A stretch of DNA of 22,380 bases, taken from the NCBI GenBank assembly GCA_001701115.1, contig DAAJ01000105.1, positions 7,813 through 30,192 of the forward strand, written 5' to 3'. The position numbers were made by a program, and so were the translations under genes. Each line of letters starts with the position of its first letter. Positions within the stretch are counted from its first letter, which is position 1. The stretch comes from Bacteroidales bacterium GP2. Lineage in GTDB: Bacteria > Bacteroidota > Bacteroidia > Bacteroidales > Muribaculaceae. This document shows positions 1 through 8,461 of the stretch, one piece after another. Below the pieces are notes generated by a model. It saw only the letters and a program-made list of their open reading frames with translations. It searched no databases and had not been told where the DNA came from.

Positions 1-53
1 TGCGCTGCCGATACAAATGCGATTAAAATTATGGCGAAATGCCTTAGTTTCAT
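1..53 (-). CDS. N-terminus of an exported protein (partial, runs off left edge)
   Basis: An ATG at 53-51 on the minus strand opens a frame that stays open to the window edge. The 17 codons visible read MKLRHFAIILIAFVSAA, a classical Sec signal peptide: a basic n-region, a hydrophobic core, and small residues towards a possible cleavage site. The start lies only 8 nt after the stop of the upstream choloylglycine-hydrolase-like gene, so the two are very probably cotranscribed. The function cannot be told because the mature protein lies outside the window. Confidence 0.6.
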   Translation of the reverse strand, partial: MKLRHFAIILIAFVSAA

Positions 54-61
54 TAATGCAA

Positions 62-1102
62 TCAATACATAGGTGTGAATGGTGCAGTTGGCACGAGGAG
101 GGAGTTGGCGCAACCAACAGCATCAGCTGCATTTGCCACAGTGAGCTTCATAACCGGGGCACCTTTGCGGAGGTTGCACTTGTTAAGGTCAACATATATC
201 ACGCCGAGGTGAGTCACTGGCTCGAAGTAGTAGTATTTATCGCGGAGGTTTGCAAATGAACGCCACTGGGTTGAGGAAACATTGGGTTCACCGTCAACAG
301 TGTAAAGGTAGGGCACTGAAACATTCATTATTATGCTCCTTGTGATTGCGACTCCCAGCGAAGCGTCTGCTGTTTTGGCAACATTCTGCTCAAAGAAAGA
401 TGCTCTGACAAAGCGGTCGGGACTCTTCACTGTGCCGGGCAGCATGTGCACTCCGCCAACACCTTTCCAGTAATTGTTGATAGCAAGCATCTGGGGGAAA
501 GGAGGGTCATTTGTGAGCACGCGCACTGAATCGTTGTCATACACTTTTATATTCCCGTGGTCAAACTCAAACACGGCGCAGTGACCTTGTGCGTCATTGA
601 TAGCCCAATGGAGCGCGGAAACTGTTCCGCCGTCAAATGTTGCGCCGGAAATGGTAAACTCCTGCTTTTTGAGTTCATCGACAGCTTCCTGGGTCGTGGC
701 GAAATTGTCAAGAATCCATGCCACAAACACCGCAAGCGACATCGGGTGCCGTCCTTCGGTCTCAGGATTCACATAAACGGTGCCTTTGCAGAAAAGACCG
801 TTTACAGCAAGACCTTTTTCATTCATTCCCTCGGTCACTCCGCCGTCATAGCTCACAGCATACACGGCACCGTACTTTGAAGTCCATTTCACGGCATCGG
901 GAGTCACGTTGCCAACCTTTTTCATCCCCTTGGGATACACATAAAGGTTTGTGGGAATCGGGGTCTTCCAGTCAAGGGAACGTCCCACAATCACAAGAGA
1001 GCTGTCTCCTTGATAGGAAACGAGCGAACAAGCCGATGAATCAACGGCTGCAATAGAAGCGAGCCCGAAAGCTGCTGCGGCGAATAGATTTTTCAGTTTC
1101 AT
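62..1102 (-). CDS. Secreted choloylglycine hydrolase family protein (linear amide C-N hydrolase)
   Basis: This 346-residue protein belongs to the Ntn-hydrolase family of bile salt hydrolases and penicillin V acylases, which cleave linear amide bonds using an N-terminal Cys. A signal peptide covers about residues 1-24, and cleavage after Ser-Ser-Ala would expose Cys25 as the new N-terminus. Counting that Cys as family position 2, Arg and Asp fall exactly at positions 18 and 21 (GRSLDW). The oxyanion Asn is seen in VLTNDPP and the conserved Arg in DRFVRASFF. The position that is Asn82 in classical bile salt hydrolases (GLNF) and Tyr in penicillin acylases appears to be Phe (GLF), so the substrate is uncertain. 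The protein is probably periplasmic. It is followed after 8 nt by another exported protein. Confidence 0.88.
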   Translation of the reverse strand: MKLKNLFAAAAFGLASIAAVDSSACSLVSYQGDSSLVIVGRSLDWKTPIPTNLYVYPKGMKKVGNVTPDAVKWTSKYGAVYAVSYDGGVTEGMNEKGLAVNGLFCKGTVYVNPETEGRHPMSLAVFVAWILDNFATTQEAVDELKKQEFTISGATFDGGTVSALHWAINDAQGHCAVFEFDHGNIKVYDNDSVRVLTNDPPFPQMLAINNYWKGVGGVHMLPGTVKSPDRFVRASFFEQNVAKTADASLGVAITRSIIMNVSVPYLYTVDGEPNVSSTQWRSFANLRDKYYYFEPVTHLGVIYVDLNKCNLRKGAPVMKLTVANAADAVGCANSLLVPTAPFTPMY

Positions 1103-1106
1103 AAAG

Positions 1107-1114
1107 CAAAGTTA
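1107..1114 (-). promoter_or_regulatory. Candidate -7 element for the choloylglycine hydrolase gene
   Basis: The minus strand reads TAACTTTG, a match to the Bacteroidota -7 consensus TAnnTTTG. It ends only 4 bp before the ATG at 1102, so a start site the usual few bases downstream would give an almost leaderless mRNA. No -33 TTTG at proper spacing was seen. Confidence 0.5.
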
Positions 1115-1139
1115 CAATAGATTTTTAACAATTGAACGC

Positions 1140-1170
1140 TTGTAGGTGATAGATGGTTCTGTTATTTTTG
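1140..1170 (+). promoter_or_regulatory. Bacteroidota-type promoter of dinB
   Basis: TTG at 1140-1142 lies 20 bp before TATTTTTG (1163-1170), which fits the -33 TTTG and -7 TAnnTTTG pattern. Transcription would begin around 1175, giving a leader of only a few nucleotides before the ATG at 1182. Confidence 0.55.
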
Positions 1171-1181
1171 TAATAAAGATG

Positions 1182-2279
1182 ATGAGGAAGATTATTCATG
1201 TGGATATGGATGCCTTTTACGCATCGGTTGAGCAGCGCGACAATCCCGAGCTGCGTGGCAAGCCGATTGCTGTAGGACATGAGAGCGGTCGCGGCGTAGT
1301 TGCAGCGGCAAGCTATGAAGCGCGGCGCTACGGCGTGCATTCCGCAATGCCTTCCGCTTGTGCCCGGCGGCAATGCCCCTCCTTGATTTTCGTTGAGGGG
1401 CGCATGGATGTGTACAAATCGGTATCCTCGCAAATACACGGCATTTTCCACCGTTACACAGACCTGATAGAGCCAATCAGCCTTGACGAGGCTTTCCTTG
1501 ACGTGACAGAAAACAAACAGGGGATAGAATTAGGGGTGGAAATTGCGAGGAAAATAAAAGCGGAGATACGGGAAGAAACCGGGTTGGTTGCCTCCGCCGG
1601 AGTTAGCTACAACAAGTTCCTTGCAAAAATAGCGTCTGACTACCGCAAGCCGGACGGTCTATGCACCATCCACCCGAGCCGCGCCATTGACTTCATCAGC
1701 ACCCTGCCGATAGAAAGTTTCTGGGGCGTGGGTCCGGTAACGGCAAAAAAAATGCACACCCTCGGCATACATAACGGAAACGACCTTGCCAAATGGTCGC
1801 TTGACCTGCTGACCCGCACATTCGGCAAGGCTGGTCAGATTTACTATGACTTTGCCAGAGGAATAGACAACCGCCCTGTGGAACCTACCCGTGAAAGAAA
1901 ATCACTGAGCTGCGAGCACACCCTTGAAAGCGATGTGCTTGACACTTCGTTGCTTTCGGAACACCTGCGGGACGCTTCGGAAGAGCTTGCCCACAGGATA
2001 GAGCGCAAGAATTTCAGCGGATGCACCCTCACCCTCAAGCTGAAATTCTATGATTTCACAAACATATCGCGCTGCGTGACAACCGGCAAGGAATTTCGCG
2101 ATGCAGAAGAAATCCACCGACACGCCTGCGCCCTGCTTGCCGGCATAGACCTTGCACTGCGCCCGGTGAGGCTTATTGGACTGGGAGTGAGCCACCCCAT
2201 GCAAAACAAAGAGAGGGAAGAAGAGGTGTGGCGGCAGCTCACATTCGATTTTTACAGCCAGGATGACATAGAATTATAA
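1182..2279 (+). CDS. dinB: DNA polymerase IV (Y-family translesion polymerase)
   Basis: This is an error-prone Y-family polymerase of 365 residues that extends past DNA lesions. The start at 1182 (the second of two adjacent ATGs) is chosen because MRKIIHVDMDAFYASVE then matches E. coli DinB from residue 1, with the metal-binding Asp at position 8. A GTG at 1146 and an ATG at 1179 are in-frame alternatives. Other motifs are SYEARRYGVHSAMP (fingers), SLDEAFLDV carrying the catalytic Asp-Glu pair, SAGVSYNKFLAKIASDYRKP, and GVGPVTAKK (helix-hairpin-helix). Residue 13, the steric gate, is Tyr where E. coli has Phe. The C-terminus carries QLTFDF, a likely beta-clamp-binding peptide. The next gene, nfo, is also a repair gene on the same strand, but it has its own promoter-like element. 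Confidence 0.96.
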   Translation: MRKIIHVDMDAFYASVEQRDNPELRGKPIAVGHESGRGVVAAASYEARRYGVHSAMPSACARRQCPSLIFVEGRMDVYKSVSSQIHGIFHRYTDLIEPISLDEAFLDVTENKQGIELGVEIARKIKAEIREETGLVASAGVSYNKFLAKIASDYRKPDGLCTIHPSRAIDFISTLPIESFWGVGPVTAKKMHTLGIHNGNDLAKWSLDLLTRTFGKAGQIYYDFARGIDNRPVEPTRERKSLSCEHTLESDVLDTSLLSEHLRDASEELAHRIERKNFSGCTLTLKLKFYDFTNISRCVTTGKEFRDAEEIHRHACALLAGIDLALRPVRLIGLGVSHPMQNKEREEEVWRQLTFDFYSQDDIEL

Positions 2280-2290
2280 CCAAAGTTTCC

Positions 2291-2298
2291 TACATTTG
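2291..2298 (+). promoter_or_regulatory. Candidate -7 element for nfo
   Basis: TACATTTG matches TAnnTTTG and lies 26 bp upstream of the nfo ATG, inside the 45-bp gap after dinB. No clear -33 TTTG is visible, so nfo may also be read through from dinB. Confidence 0.4.
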
Positions 2299-2324
2299 CG
2301 TTATCAATAGAAAACTTACGAATT

Positions 2325-3179
2325 ATGAAATATATAGGTGCGCACGTGAGCGCAAGCGACGGAGTGAGCCACGCTCCCATAAACGCGGCAAATATCGGTG
2401 CAAAAGCATTCGCCCTTTTCACACGGAACCCATCGCGCTGGAAATCTCCGGCAATAAAGCCCAAAGAGGCTGAGGCGTTCAAGGAAAACTGCGAAAAGTA
2501 TGGCTTCACCCCGGCGCAGATACTGCCGCATGACAGCTACCTGATAAACCTTGGCGCCCCTGAGGCTGAAAAGCTGGAGAAGAGCCGCGAGGCGTTTTTA
2601 GACGAAATGCGCCGCTGCGAGCAGCTTGGGCTGACAATGCTCAATTTCCACCCCGGAAGCCACCTCAAACTAATGGAAACGGATGACTGCCTCGACCTGA
2701 TTGCAGCTTCGATAAACCTTGCCCTCGCCGAGACAAAAGGGGTAAAGGCGGTGATTGAGAACACCGCCGGGCAGGGAACCAACTTAGGCTTCACTTTCGC
2801 GCAGATAGCGCATATAATAGACAAAGTGGAGGACAAGGAGAGAGTGGGAGTGTGCATCGACACCTGCCACACCTTTGCCGCAGGATATGACCTCGCCACG
2901 CCTGAAGGATATGCCGCCACATGGAACGAGTTTGACCGTGAAATAGGATTCAGGTACCTCAGCGCAATGCACATCAACGACTCCAAGAAAGGTGTCGGTA
3001 GCAAAGTTGACCGCCATGAGTCGTTAGGGCTCGGGGCTATCGGAAAGGAGTTTTTCGAGATGCTTATGCGTGACCCGCGCATGGACAACATCCCCCTGAT
3101 ACTGGAAACTCCTAATGAGGAGATATGGGCACAGGAGATAGAATGGCTTTATTCGCTCGTGCCCTCAGAAAGCAAATAA
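2325..3179 (+). CDS. nfo: Endonuclease IV (AP endonuclease)
   Basis: This is a 284-residue TIM-barrel apurinic/apyrimidinic endonuclease of base excision repair. All nine metal ligands of the three-zinc site of E. coli Nfo can be matched: His69, His109, Glu145, Asp179, His182, His215, Asp228, His230 and Glu260. They lie in the motifs LPHDSYL, FHPGSH, IENTAG, CIDTCH, HINDSK, DRHESLG and ILETP. The length equals that of the E. coli enzyme. The gene follows dinB on the same strand. Its last 15 bp overlap the 3' end of the convergent small gene on the minus strand. Confidence 0.97.
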   Translation: MKYIGAHVSASDGVSHAPINAANIGAKAFALFTRNPSRWKSPAIKPKEAEAFKENCEKYGFTPAQILPHDSYLINLGAPEAEKLEKSREAFLDEMRRCEQLGLTMLNFHPGSHLKLMETDDCLDLIAASINLALAETKGVKAVIENTAGQGTNLGFTFAQIAHIIDKVEDKERVGVCIDTCHTFAAGYDLATPEGYAATWNEFDREIGFRYLSAMHINDSKKGVGSKVDRHESLGLGAIGKEFFEMLMRDPRMDNIPLILETPNEEIWAQEIEWLYSLVPSESK

Positions 3180-3638
3180 GCTGTAAGACACTCCGATGCC
3201 GACATAAGGCTGCACCCCTTTAGGGGTAGCGGCAACCCCTGCGCCTATTCCTAAATGCCATTTCGACCTCTTCGGAGCGGCAACAGTGCGCGTTATTACA
3301 GATGAGGGCGCATGGATTTTTATGGAATCAAGGCTGGGGGAGATGCCGCTGATATATGCGTCATAAAGCTCTCCGGAATAATGGAGCGACACGGCGGGGA
3401 GTGACACCGCCGCTGAATCGCCAGAAACATCGGCGACAACCGAGTCCTTATGCACAGCCACTACCCTGGAGGGCAACTTTTGCGATTTGACCGCGGCTGG
3501 AGCATAGATAGTGACAGTGTCACGTATTATCAAAGTGTCGGTGAGAAAGCATGGCTCAATCTGTGAACCGGAGCGGTTGAGCAGCCATCCGGCTGAAAAG
3601 CTGGCGAGCACTCCCGCAGCATAAAGTATCTTTTTCAT
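3165..3638 (-). CDS. DUF6808-like small membrane-anchored protein
   Basis: This 157-residue protein has one N-terminal hydrophobic segment (about residues 5-20). A beta-rich, Ser/Thr/Val-rich stretch follows (TDTLIIRDTVTIYAP), and the C-terminus (YVGIGVSYSLFAF) looks like an outer-membrane beta-strand ending in an aromatic residue. The order of features (IRDTVT, YDAYISG..P.LDSI, a K.KW.LGIG turn, PYVGIGVSY) resembles small proteins annotated as DUF6808 in Bacteroidales genomes and phages. That match is from memory and unverified. The gene stands alone, convergent with nfo and upstream of nothing on its strand. No enzymatic role is suggested. Confidence 0.7.
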   Translation of the reverse strand: MKKILYAAGVLASFSAGWLLNRSGSQIEPCFLTDTLIIRDTVTIYAPAAVKSQKLPSRVVAVHKDSVVADVSGDSAAVSLPAVSLHYSGELYDAYISGISPSLDSIKIHAPSSVITRTVAAPKRSKWHLGIGAGVAATPKGVQPYVGIGVSYSLFAF

Positions 3639-3669
3639 AGTTTGCGTGTGTATGATAGTTATTGCGCCA

Positions 3670-3701
3670 CAAAGATAGGTACAATATTGTAATCACGCAA
3701 A
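3670..3701 (-). promoter_or_regulatory. Bacteroidota-type promoter of the DUF6808-like gene
   Basis: On the minus strand a full TTTG (3701-3698) is followed after 20 bp by TATCTTTG (3677-3670), an exact match to the TTTG/TAnnTTTG promoter. The predicted start site near 3665 leaves a leader of roughly 25 nt before the ATG at 3638. This supports the gene being real and transcribed independently of the efflux operon upstream. Confidence 0.7.
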
Positions 3702-3769
3702 CAAATCCGCAATTTTATTATAATTCTCCACCAAAACCATACAGGTCGATGTTGAACAGCTGCCTGGAA

Positions 3770-6700
3770 TCATGCCTCTTTTTTGCTTCGCTTAATTATG
3801 CGCCGTATCACTCCAGCGCGGCGGGGCTTCCTCTCCTTACGGCTCCTTCCGCGCCCCGAGGGCAAACGCAACACAAAAATCGGGAGATAGACAAAGATTC
3901 CTATTATCGACATCACCAGACCGCCGATTGTGCCTAACGCAAGCGGGAACCAAAATGATTCCTTGCCCTGCCCCACCATGAATGGTATAAAACCAAGAAT
4001 GGTTGATACTACCGTGAGGAATATCGGGAGAATCTTGGTGTTCCATGCCGTTATGTAGAGACGCAGCTTATTGCGTAGCGGAAACCGCTCCCGGAGGGTA
4101 TTGTACTCGTTAAGCACATAAATCGAGGCATTCACAGTGATTCCGCACAGGAGGATAAATGACGCGAAACCGCCCTGGTCGAAATTAATGTGCGTGAAAT
4201 AGAACATCAGGAACACTCCGATAAATGATATCGGAATGGTGAATATGATTGCAAGCGGCTGCGACAGCGAATTAAACAGTATGCTTGTGGTAAAGAAGAT
4301 TATAGCTATGACAAGGAGCAGAAGCCAGTAGGAGGTGCCGCTTTTCCTGTTCCAGGTCCAGTCCTCTGTTTTCGCGGAATAACCGAGGGGAAGTATCTTT
4401 GCCAGCTCCTCAAGGTCGTTGTCAAGCAGTTTCCTGCCCTGGGTGCTTGAACCTATGTATTCATACTGCATGCACAGGCGGTATTGCTGGTTCTCCTTGG
4501 CAATAGCCCTTGGGGAATTACGCTTTGTAACACTTGCGAAGTCACCGAGCTTAAGCGTGCGCGACCCGATGGATATAGGCATATTCATAAGCCCCCACAC
4601 ATCGTAGTCAAACGACTGCCGGGAATGCAGTAAAATCTGCTCCTGCCCCTGGTCGGCATTGATAATGCCGGCTTTAATATCGCGCCCGAATATCGGAGCA
4701 AGCGCCCTGAAAAGCTGCTGCACTGTAAGATGCTCCTTTGCAAGGCGCTCCTTGTCAATGTCAAGATAAAACTCGGTGTAATCCTCCTTATACCACTGGA
4801 ATTCGGATGACACATTGACCTCTTTGATGCGGCGGTGCTGAAGCAGACGCTCTTTCAGGGTGTCTGCCCACTGCTCAAGTTCGTCGTAATTGTAGCCGAG
4901 CAACTTCACCCGGTAGCTGCCCGATGTTTCCTGCACGCTATTGTTGAATCCTGTCTCCTGCAAGCCGAAGACACTCCAGCTTCCTCCTCCGAGTGTCAGC
5001 GCCTTTGAAATTATATCGCCCTTAAGGCGGTATGGGAAATAAGTGCCTTGTGCCTCCTTGGTGAAGGTAATGACGATGGAAGCGTTCCTTGCCCCGGAGA
5101 TGCGTGTTTCAAACCGTCGTATTTCAGAAAAACCGGTGAGGTAGCTCTCCATCTTTGTGATAAGCTCATTCATCTGGCTTATGGTTGCACCGTTTGGCAG
5201 CGTTGCATAAACATACAGTTCCGGCTCAGCCTCAGACCGGTTGAAATAGCTCCCCTCGTACACCTCTTTGTCAAACAGGCGCAGCGAACCGCCCAGCAGT
5301 TTGTCGACCCAAGGCTTCCATTTTTCCTTATAGCTCTTGCTGCCGAGAGTGGAATTATATATTGACGCCCATCGCCCCTCCCCTTCAATCTTCTCGGGAA
5401 GCATATATACTGGCAGACCGAAAAGAAGCACAAGCAACACGCACATCACAACCCTGTAACGGCGGCAAAACAGTATGAACCGCGCATAGAATCGCGTAAA
5501 ATGCACGGCAAAGCGTCCCATTCGCTTGCGTTTGGTCAGCTTCACCCTTATCCCTATCTTGTCGATAAGCGCCGGCACAAGGAAGAGCGCCACAAGCAGC
5601 GAGACCGCGAGGTTTATTATCACAACCGCAACAAAGTCCTGTAGATTCAGGCGTATTGCCTCATTGAGGAAGAAAACTATGCCAAGAGCTCCTATTGTGG
5701 TGAGAGTGGCAGCCATGACCGATGTAAATGCCTTAAGGTTGCCCTTGTGGGTAATATGGTCGGTCATGACAATTATATTGTCGATTATGAGGTTCAGTGA
5801 AATCGTTATGCCGGCAAGGGAATAAAGCTGTATCTCTATATCCAGCATATAGTAAAATATCACAGCTATCGCCAGATTTATAACCAGAGATATGGTTATA
5901 ATGAGCATGTATCGGAGATTTAGAGTGATAACCGCCACGAAAACAAGCAAAATCAGGAATGTGAGCCCCGAACGGAAATATATCTTGGACAGCTCCTCCT
6001 TTATAGACTGGGTGGCATCATAGCTCTCAATCACTTTGTAGCCTTGCGGCATATTGGCACGCAATTCATCCATCTTCGCCTTTACCTCATCTGCAAGCTT
6101 GAGCTGGTTGGCATCTTCATCTGCCTGGATAGTTAGGTAAATCGAGTTGAGCCCGTTGATACGGTAATAGCTTTGCGGTTGCGCTTCGGAATAGGTTACA
6201 TTTACAAGCCGGTCAAGCGGTATTACGGTACCTTTTGCTGTGGCAACCTGTATCTCTTCAGGATGAAAGACAGTATCATTATCTGTGGTAATGGCTGTAA
6301 CCCGCAGCCATTCGCCATCAGTCTCGGCAATACCGAGAAACTGGGATGCAGCATTTTCTGTTATGGCATTGCGCAAATCAGAGGGAGTAAGCCCGAGGGC
6401 ATGAAGCTCGTCGCTATTATATTCAAGTTTCCACTCCATAGGCATTGCTCCGGACAACTCCACTTTGTAGACTCCCCTTATCTGCCCGATTGCCGGTTTG
6501 ATATTCTCCTCTGCGTAGTTTTGTATTTCAAATGGAGTTGACGGCGCATTCAGGGTATAGGAGAGAAACGGACGCGACGCTTTATTATCAGACTGGCGAG
6601 CCCTTATCTGTGGATAGGTCACCCCTTCCGGAAGCTGTGACCACGCTTGACGCACCACTGTTGACACTTCAAAGCGCGTAACCTCTATGTCGGCATGTTT

Positions 6701-6973
6701 GTCAAGCCCGAGCGTTATTGAGCCGTAACCTTTTTCAGATATTGATGTGATTTCCTTGACACCCTGTATTCGCGCCAGCATGGATTCCAGGCGGCTCGTC
6801 ACTTCACTTTCTATCACACGAGCCGAGTTATCGGGCATACTGAACGAAACTGTCAACGACGGCAGTGACCGCGAGGGCGACAATTTAACCGGCAGCAGCG
6901 GCACAAGGGCGATACCCATTACCGCCAGGGCGATAAAGGATACAATTATGGTGAAGGACGAGAAACGTTTCAT
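3770..6973 (-). CDS. RND efflux permease 2 (AcrB/MMPL-type inner-membrane pump)
   Basis: This 1067-residue protein has the duplicated RND layout. TM1 is near residues 8-26, a large periplasmic loop follows, TM2-6 lie about 330-470, TM7 near 495, a second loop follows, and TM8-12 lie about 880-1040. A basic cytoplasmic tail of about 25 residues (RKERKPRR and similar) ends the protein. TM4 contains LIIDNIIVMTDH, with Asp398 at the place of AcrB Asp407. TM10 reads GITVNASIYVLNEYN and has no Lys or Asp. Divergence from permease 1 suggests a different role or a heteromeric partner, as with MdtB/MdtC. It is the last gene of the operon and starts 6 nt after the TolC-like gene. The substrate is unknown. 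Confidence 0.92.
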   Translation of the reverse strand: MKRFSSFTIIVSFIALAVMGIALVPLLPVKLSPSRSLPSLTVSFSMPDNSARVIESEVTSRLESMLARIQGVKEITSISEKGYGSITLGLDKHADIEVTRFEVSTVVRQAWSQLPEGVTYPQIRARQSDNKASRPFLSYTLNAPSTPFEIQNYAEENIKPAIGQIRGVYKVELSGAMPMEWKLEYNSDELHALGLTPSDLRNAITENAASQFLGIAETDGEWLRVTAITTDNDTVFHPEEIQVATAKGTVIPLDRLVNVTYSEAQPQSYYRINGLNSIYLTIQADEDANQLKLADEVKAKMDELRANMPQGYKVIESYDATQSIKEELSKIYFRSGLTFLILLVFVAVITLNLRYMLIITISLVINLAIAVIFYYMLDIEIQLYSLAGITISLNLIIDNIIVMTDHITHKGNLKAFTSVMAATLTTIGALGIVFFLNEAIRLNLQDFVAVVIINLAVSLLVALFLVPALIDKIGIRVKLTKRKRMGRFAVHFTRFYARFILFCRRYRVVMCVLLVLLFGLPVYMLPEKIEGEGRWASIYNSTLGSKSYKEKWKPWVDKLLGGSLRLFDKEVYEGSYFNRSEAEPELYVYATLPNGATISQMNELITKMESYLTGFSEIRRFETRISGARNASIVITFTKEAQGTYFPYRLKGDIISKALTLGGGSWSVFGLQETGFNNSVQETSGSYRVKLLGYNYDELEQWADTLKERLLQHRRIKEVNVSSEFQWYKEDYTEFYLDIDKERLAKEHLTVQQLFRALAPIFGRDIKAGIINADQGQEQILLHSRQSFDYDVWGLMNMPISIGSRTLKLGDFASVTKRNSPRAIAKENQQYRLCMQYEYIGSSTQGRKLLDNDLEELAKILPLGYSAKTEDWTWNRKSGTSYWLLLLVIAIIFFTTSILFNSLSQPLAIIFTIPISFIGVFLMFYFTHINFDQGGFASFILLCGITVNASIYVLNEYNTLRERFPLRNKLRLYITAWNTKILPIFLTVVSTILGFIPFMVGQGKESFWFPLALGTIGGLVMSIIGIFVYLPIFVLRLPSGRGRSRKERKPRRAGVIRRIIKRSKKEA

Positions 6974-6979
6974 CTTTAT

Positions 6980-8461
6980 TTATCGGATGTGATGCTGGAG
7001 ATCGAACTTGTTTGACAGCTCCACTCCGGTTTCAAAGTCAAAAAGGGTGAGTTTGCGCAGTTTGTAATAACTTAACCAGTAGTTTTGCAACGATGAAATA
7101 TAGTTTTTGTTGGCATCCTGCTGGCGGTTTTGCGAAAGTGTCAGGCTGTTGATGTCCGCTTTACCTATAATGAAACGCTGCTTTGTCTGCTCATATGCCG
7201 TTTCGGCAAGCTCAAGCGCCTCGATAGCCGAAGCGACCAGACGCTGCTGTATATTGAAATCGCTCACGGTCATAACCACATCTTCCTCAATGGCAAGTTC
7301 ATCCTGACGTGCCGCAATCTCAAGCACATTAAGGTTGTTTTTTGCCATATTCAAGCGTCCTTTCCTCACTCCCCAGTCAACAAGAGGTATCGAAATAGTG
7401 AGCGAAACAAGGTCCTGGCGAAGCGGATGAGTGTATGCACCCCGGAAACGCTCAGCAACCTGGTTGAAACCTATGCTTGCATTGAGGTTGGCGTTGAAAT
7501 GCTGCTCAACTTTTGTGCGGTTTACATCGCGCTGCGCTTCGAGTATATTCTGCTTATGGGTAAGCAGTGTAGGATTATTCGCTTTGGCGAATGCAAGAGC
7601 CTGGTCAGCGGATATCTCTTTTGCAACAGGCGCTGACGGCAGAAGCACCTCTATCTCTGTATCCTTATCCATTCCAAGATAAGAAGCGAGAGTAAACATC
7701 GCGCGTTTTAGGGTTATGCGCGTATTCTCAAGCGAATTCCGCGCATTCACGCGGTCAAGGCGCAGCGTTAGAAGCTCTGCCTGCGATATAGAAGCAATCT
7801 TGAAGCGCCGCTCGCCTATGGTGTAAAGAGTGTCGCACGACGCGAGATTATCTTTTGCCAAACGGTATTCCGCTTGAGCAAGGGCAAGTGCAAAGAAATA
7901 TGTGACAGCGTTCTCACTCACTCCCTCCATATTATAAAGGAACTCTTTCTTCACTTTCTCATACTTGACCGGTTCTATGCGGCGCTCCCACTTGAACTGG
8001 TTGAAGCCAAGGAGTGTCTGCCGGTAACCGAGACGCACCGGGATGCTCGAATACTGCGTGGACTTTACATCACCGAAATTTCGCATGTAGTTGATGCTGG
8101 ACTCAAGGTAGAATGTACCGCCTAACGGGTCAAAATTCTGTGTCACATTCAATCCACCACCTGCGGCATACATCTGCTGCGCACGATACACATCTATATT
8201 CTCATCATAATTGTATCGTTGGGTGATATATCGGTTATAACTTGCAGGTGTCAGATCCAGTGACAAACTCGGCAACCTTCCTGCCCTATAGGAACGGTAT
8301 TCCCAATATCCCGACATATAGAGGTTCTGGTTGCGGAATGCCTGCAAGGAGCTGTCTCCCGCAATCTCTATGGTGTGTTGCAAGTCAAGCACCACTTTTC
8401 GCTGCGCCACCGCAGTGCCCGCAGCAAAGATTACAAGCAAAATAATTGATATCCGTTTCAT
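6980..8461 (-). CDS. TolC family outer-membrane efflux channel
   Basis: This 493-residue outer-membrane factor should form the trimeric exit duct for the RND pumps. A signal peptide covers residues 1-19 (cleavage near AVAQ). Two halves of long coiled-coil helices are visible (about 180-260 and 395-470), separated by beta-strand segments such as LVSLTISIPLVDWGV. No lipobox Cys is present, unlike many OprM-type channels. The start ATG overlaps the stop of the propeller lipoprotein by 4 nt, and RND permease 2 starts 6 nt after its stop, so all three are translated from one message. The substrate is not deducible. Confidence 0.93.
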   Translation of the reverse strand: MKRISIILLVIFAAGTAVAQRKVVLDLQHTIEIAGDSSLQAFRNQNLYMSGYWEYRSYRAGRLPSLSLDLTPASYNRYITQRYNYDENIDVYRAQQMYAAGGGLNVTQNFDPLGGTFYLESSINYMRNFGDVKSTQYSSIPVRLGYRQTLLGFNQFKWERRIEPVKYEKVKKEFLYNMEGVSENAVTYFFALALAQAEYRLAKDNLASCDTLYTIGERRFKIASISQAELLTLRLDRVNARNSLENTRITLKRAMFTLASYLGMDKDTEIEVLLPSAPVAKEISADQALAFAKANNPTLLTHKQNILEAQRDVNRTKVEQHFNANLNASIGFNQVAERFRGAYTHPLRQDLVSLTISIPLVDWGVRKGRLNMAKNNLNVLEIAARQDELAIEEDVVMTVSDFNIQQRLVASAIEALELAETAYEQTKQRFIIGKADINSLTLSQNRQQDANKNYISSLQNYWLSYYKLRKLTLFDFETGVELSNKFDLQHHIR

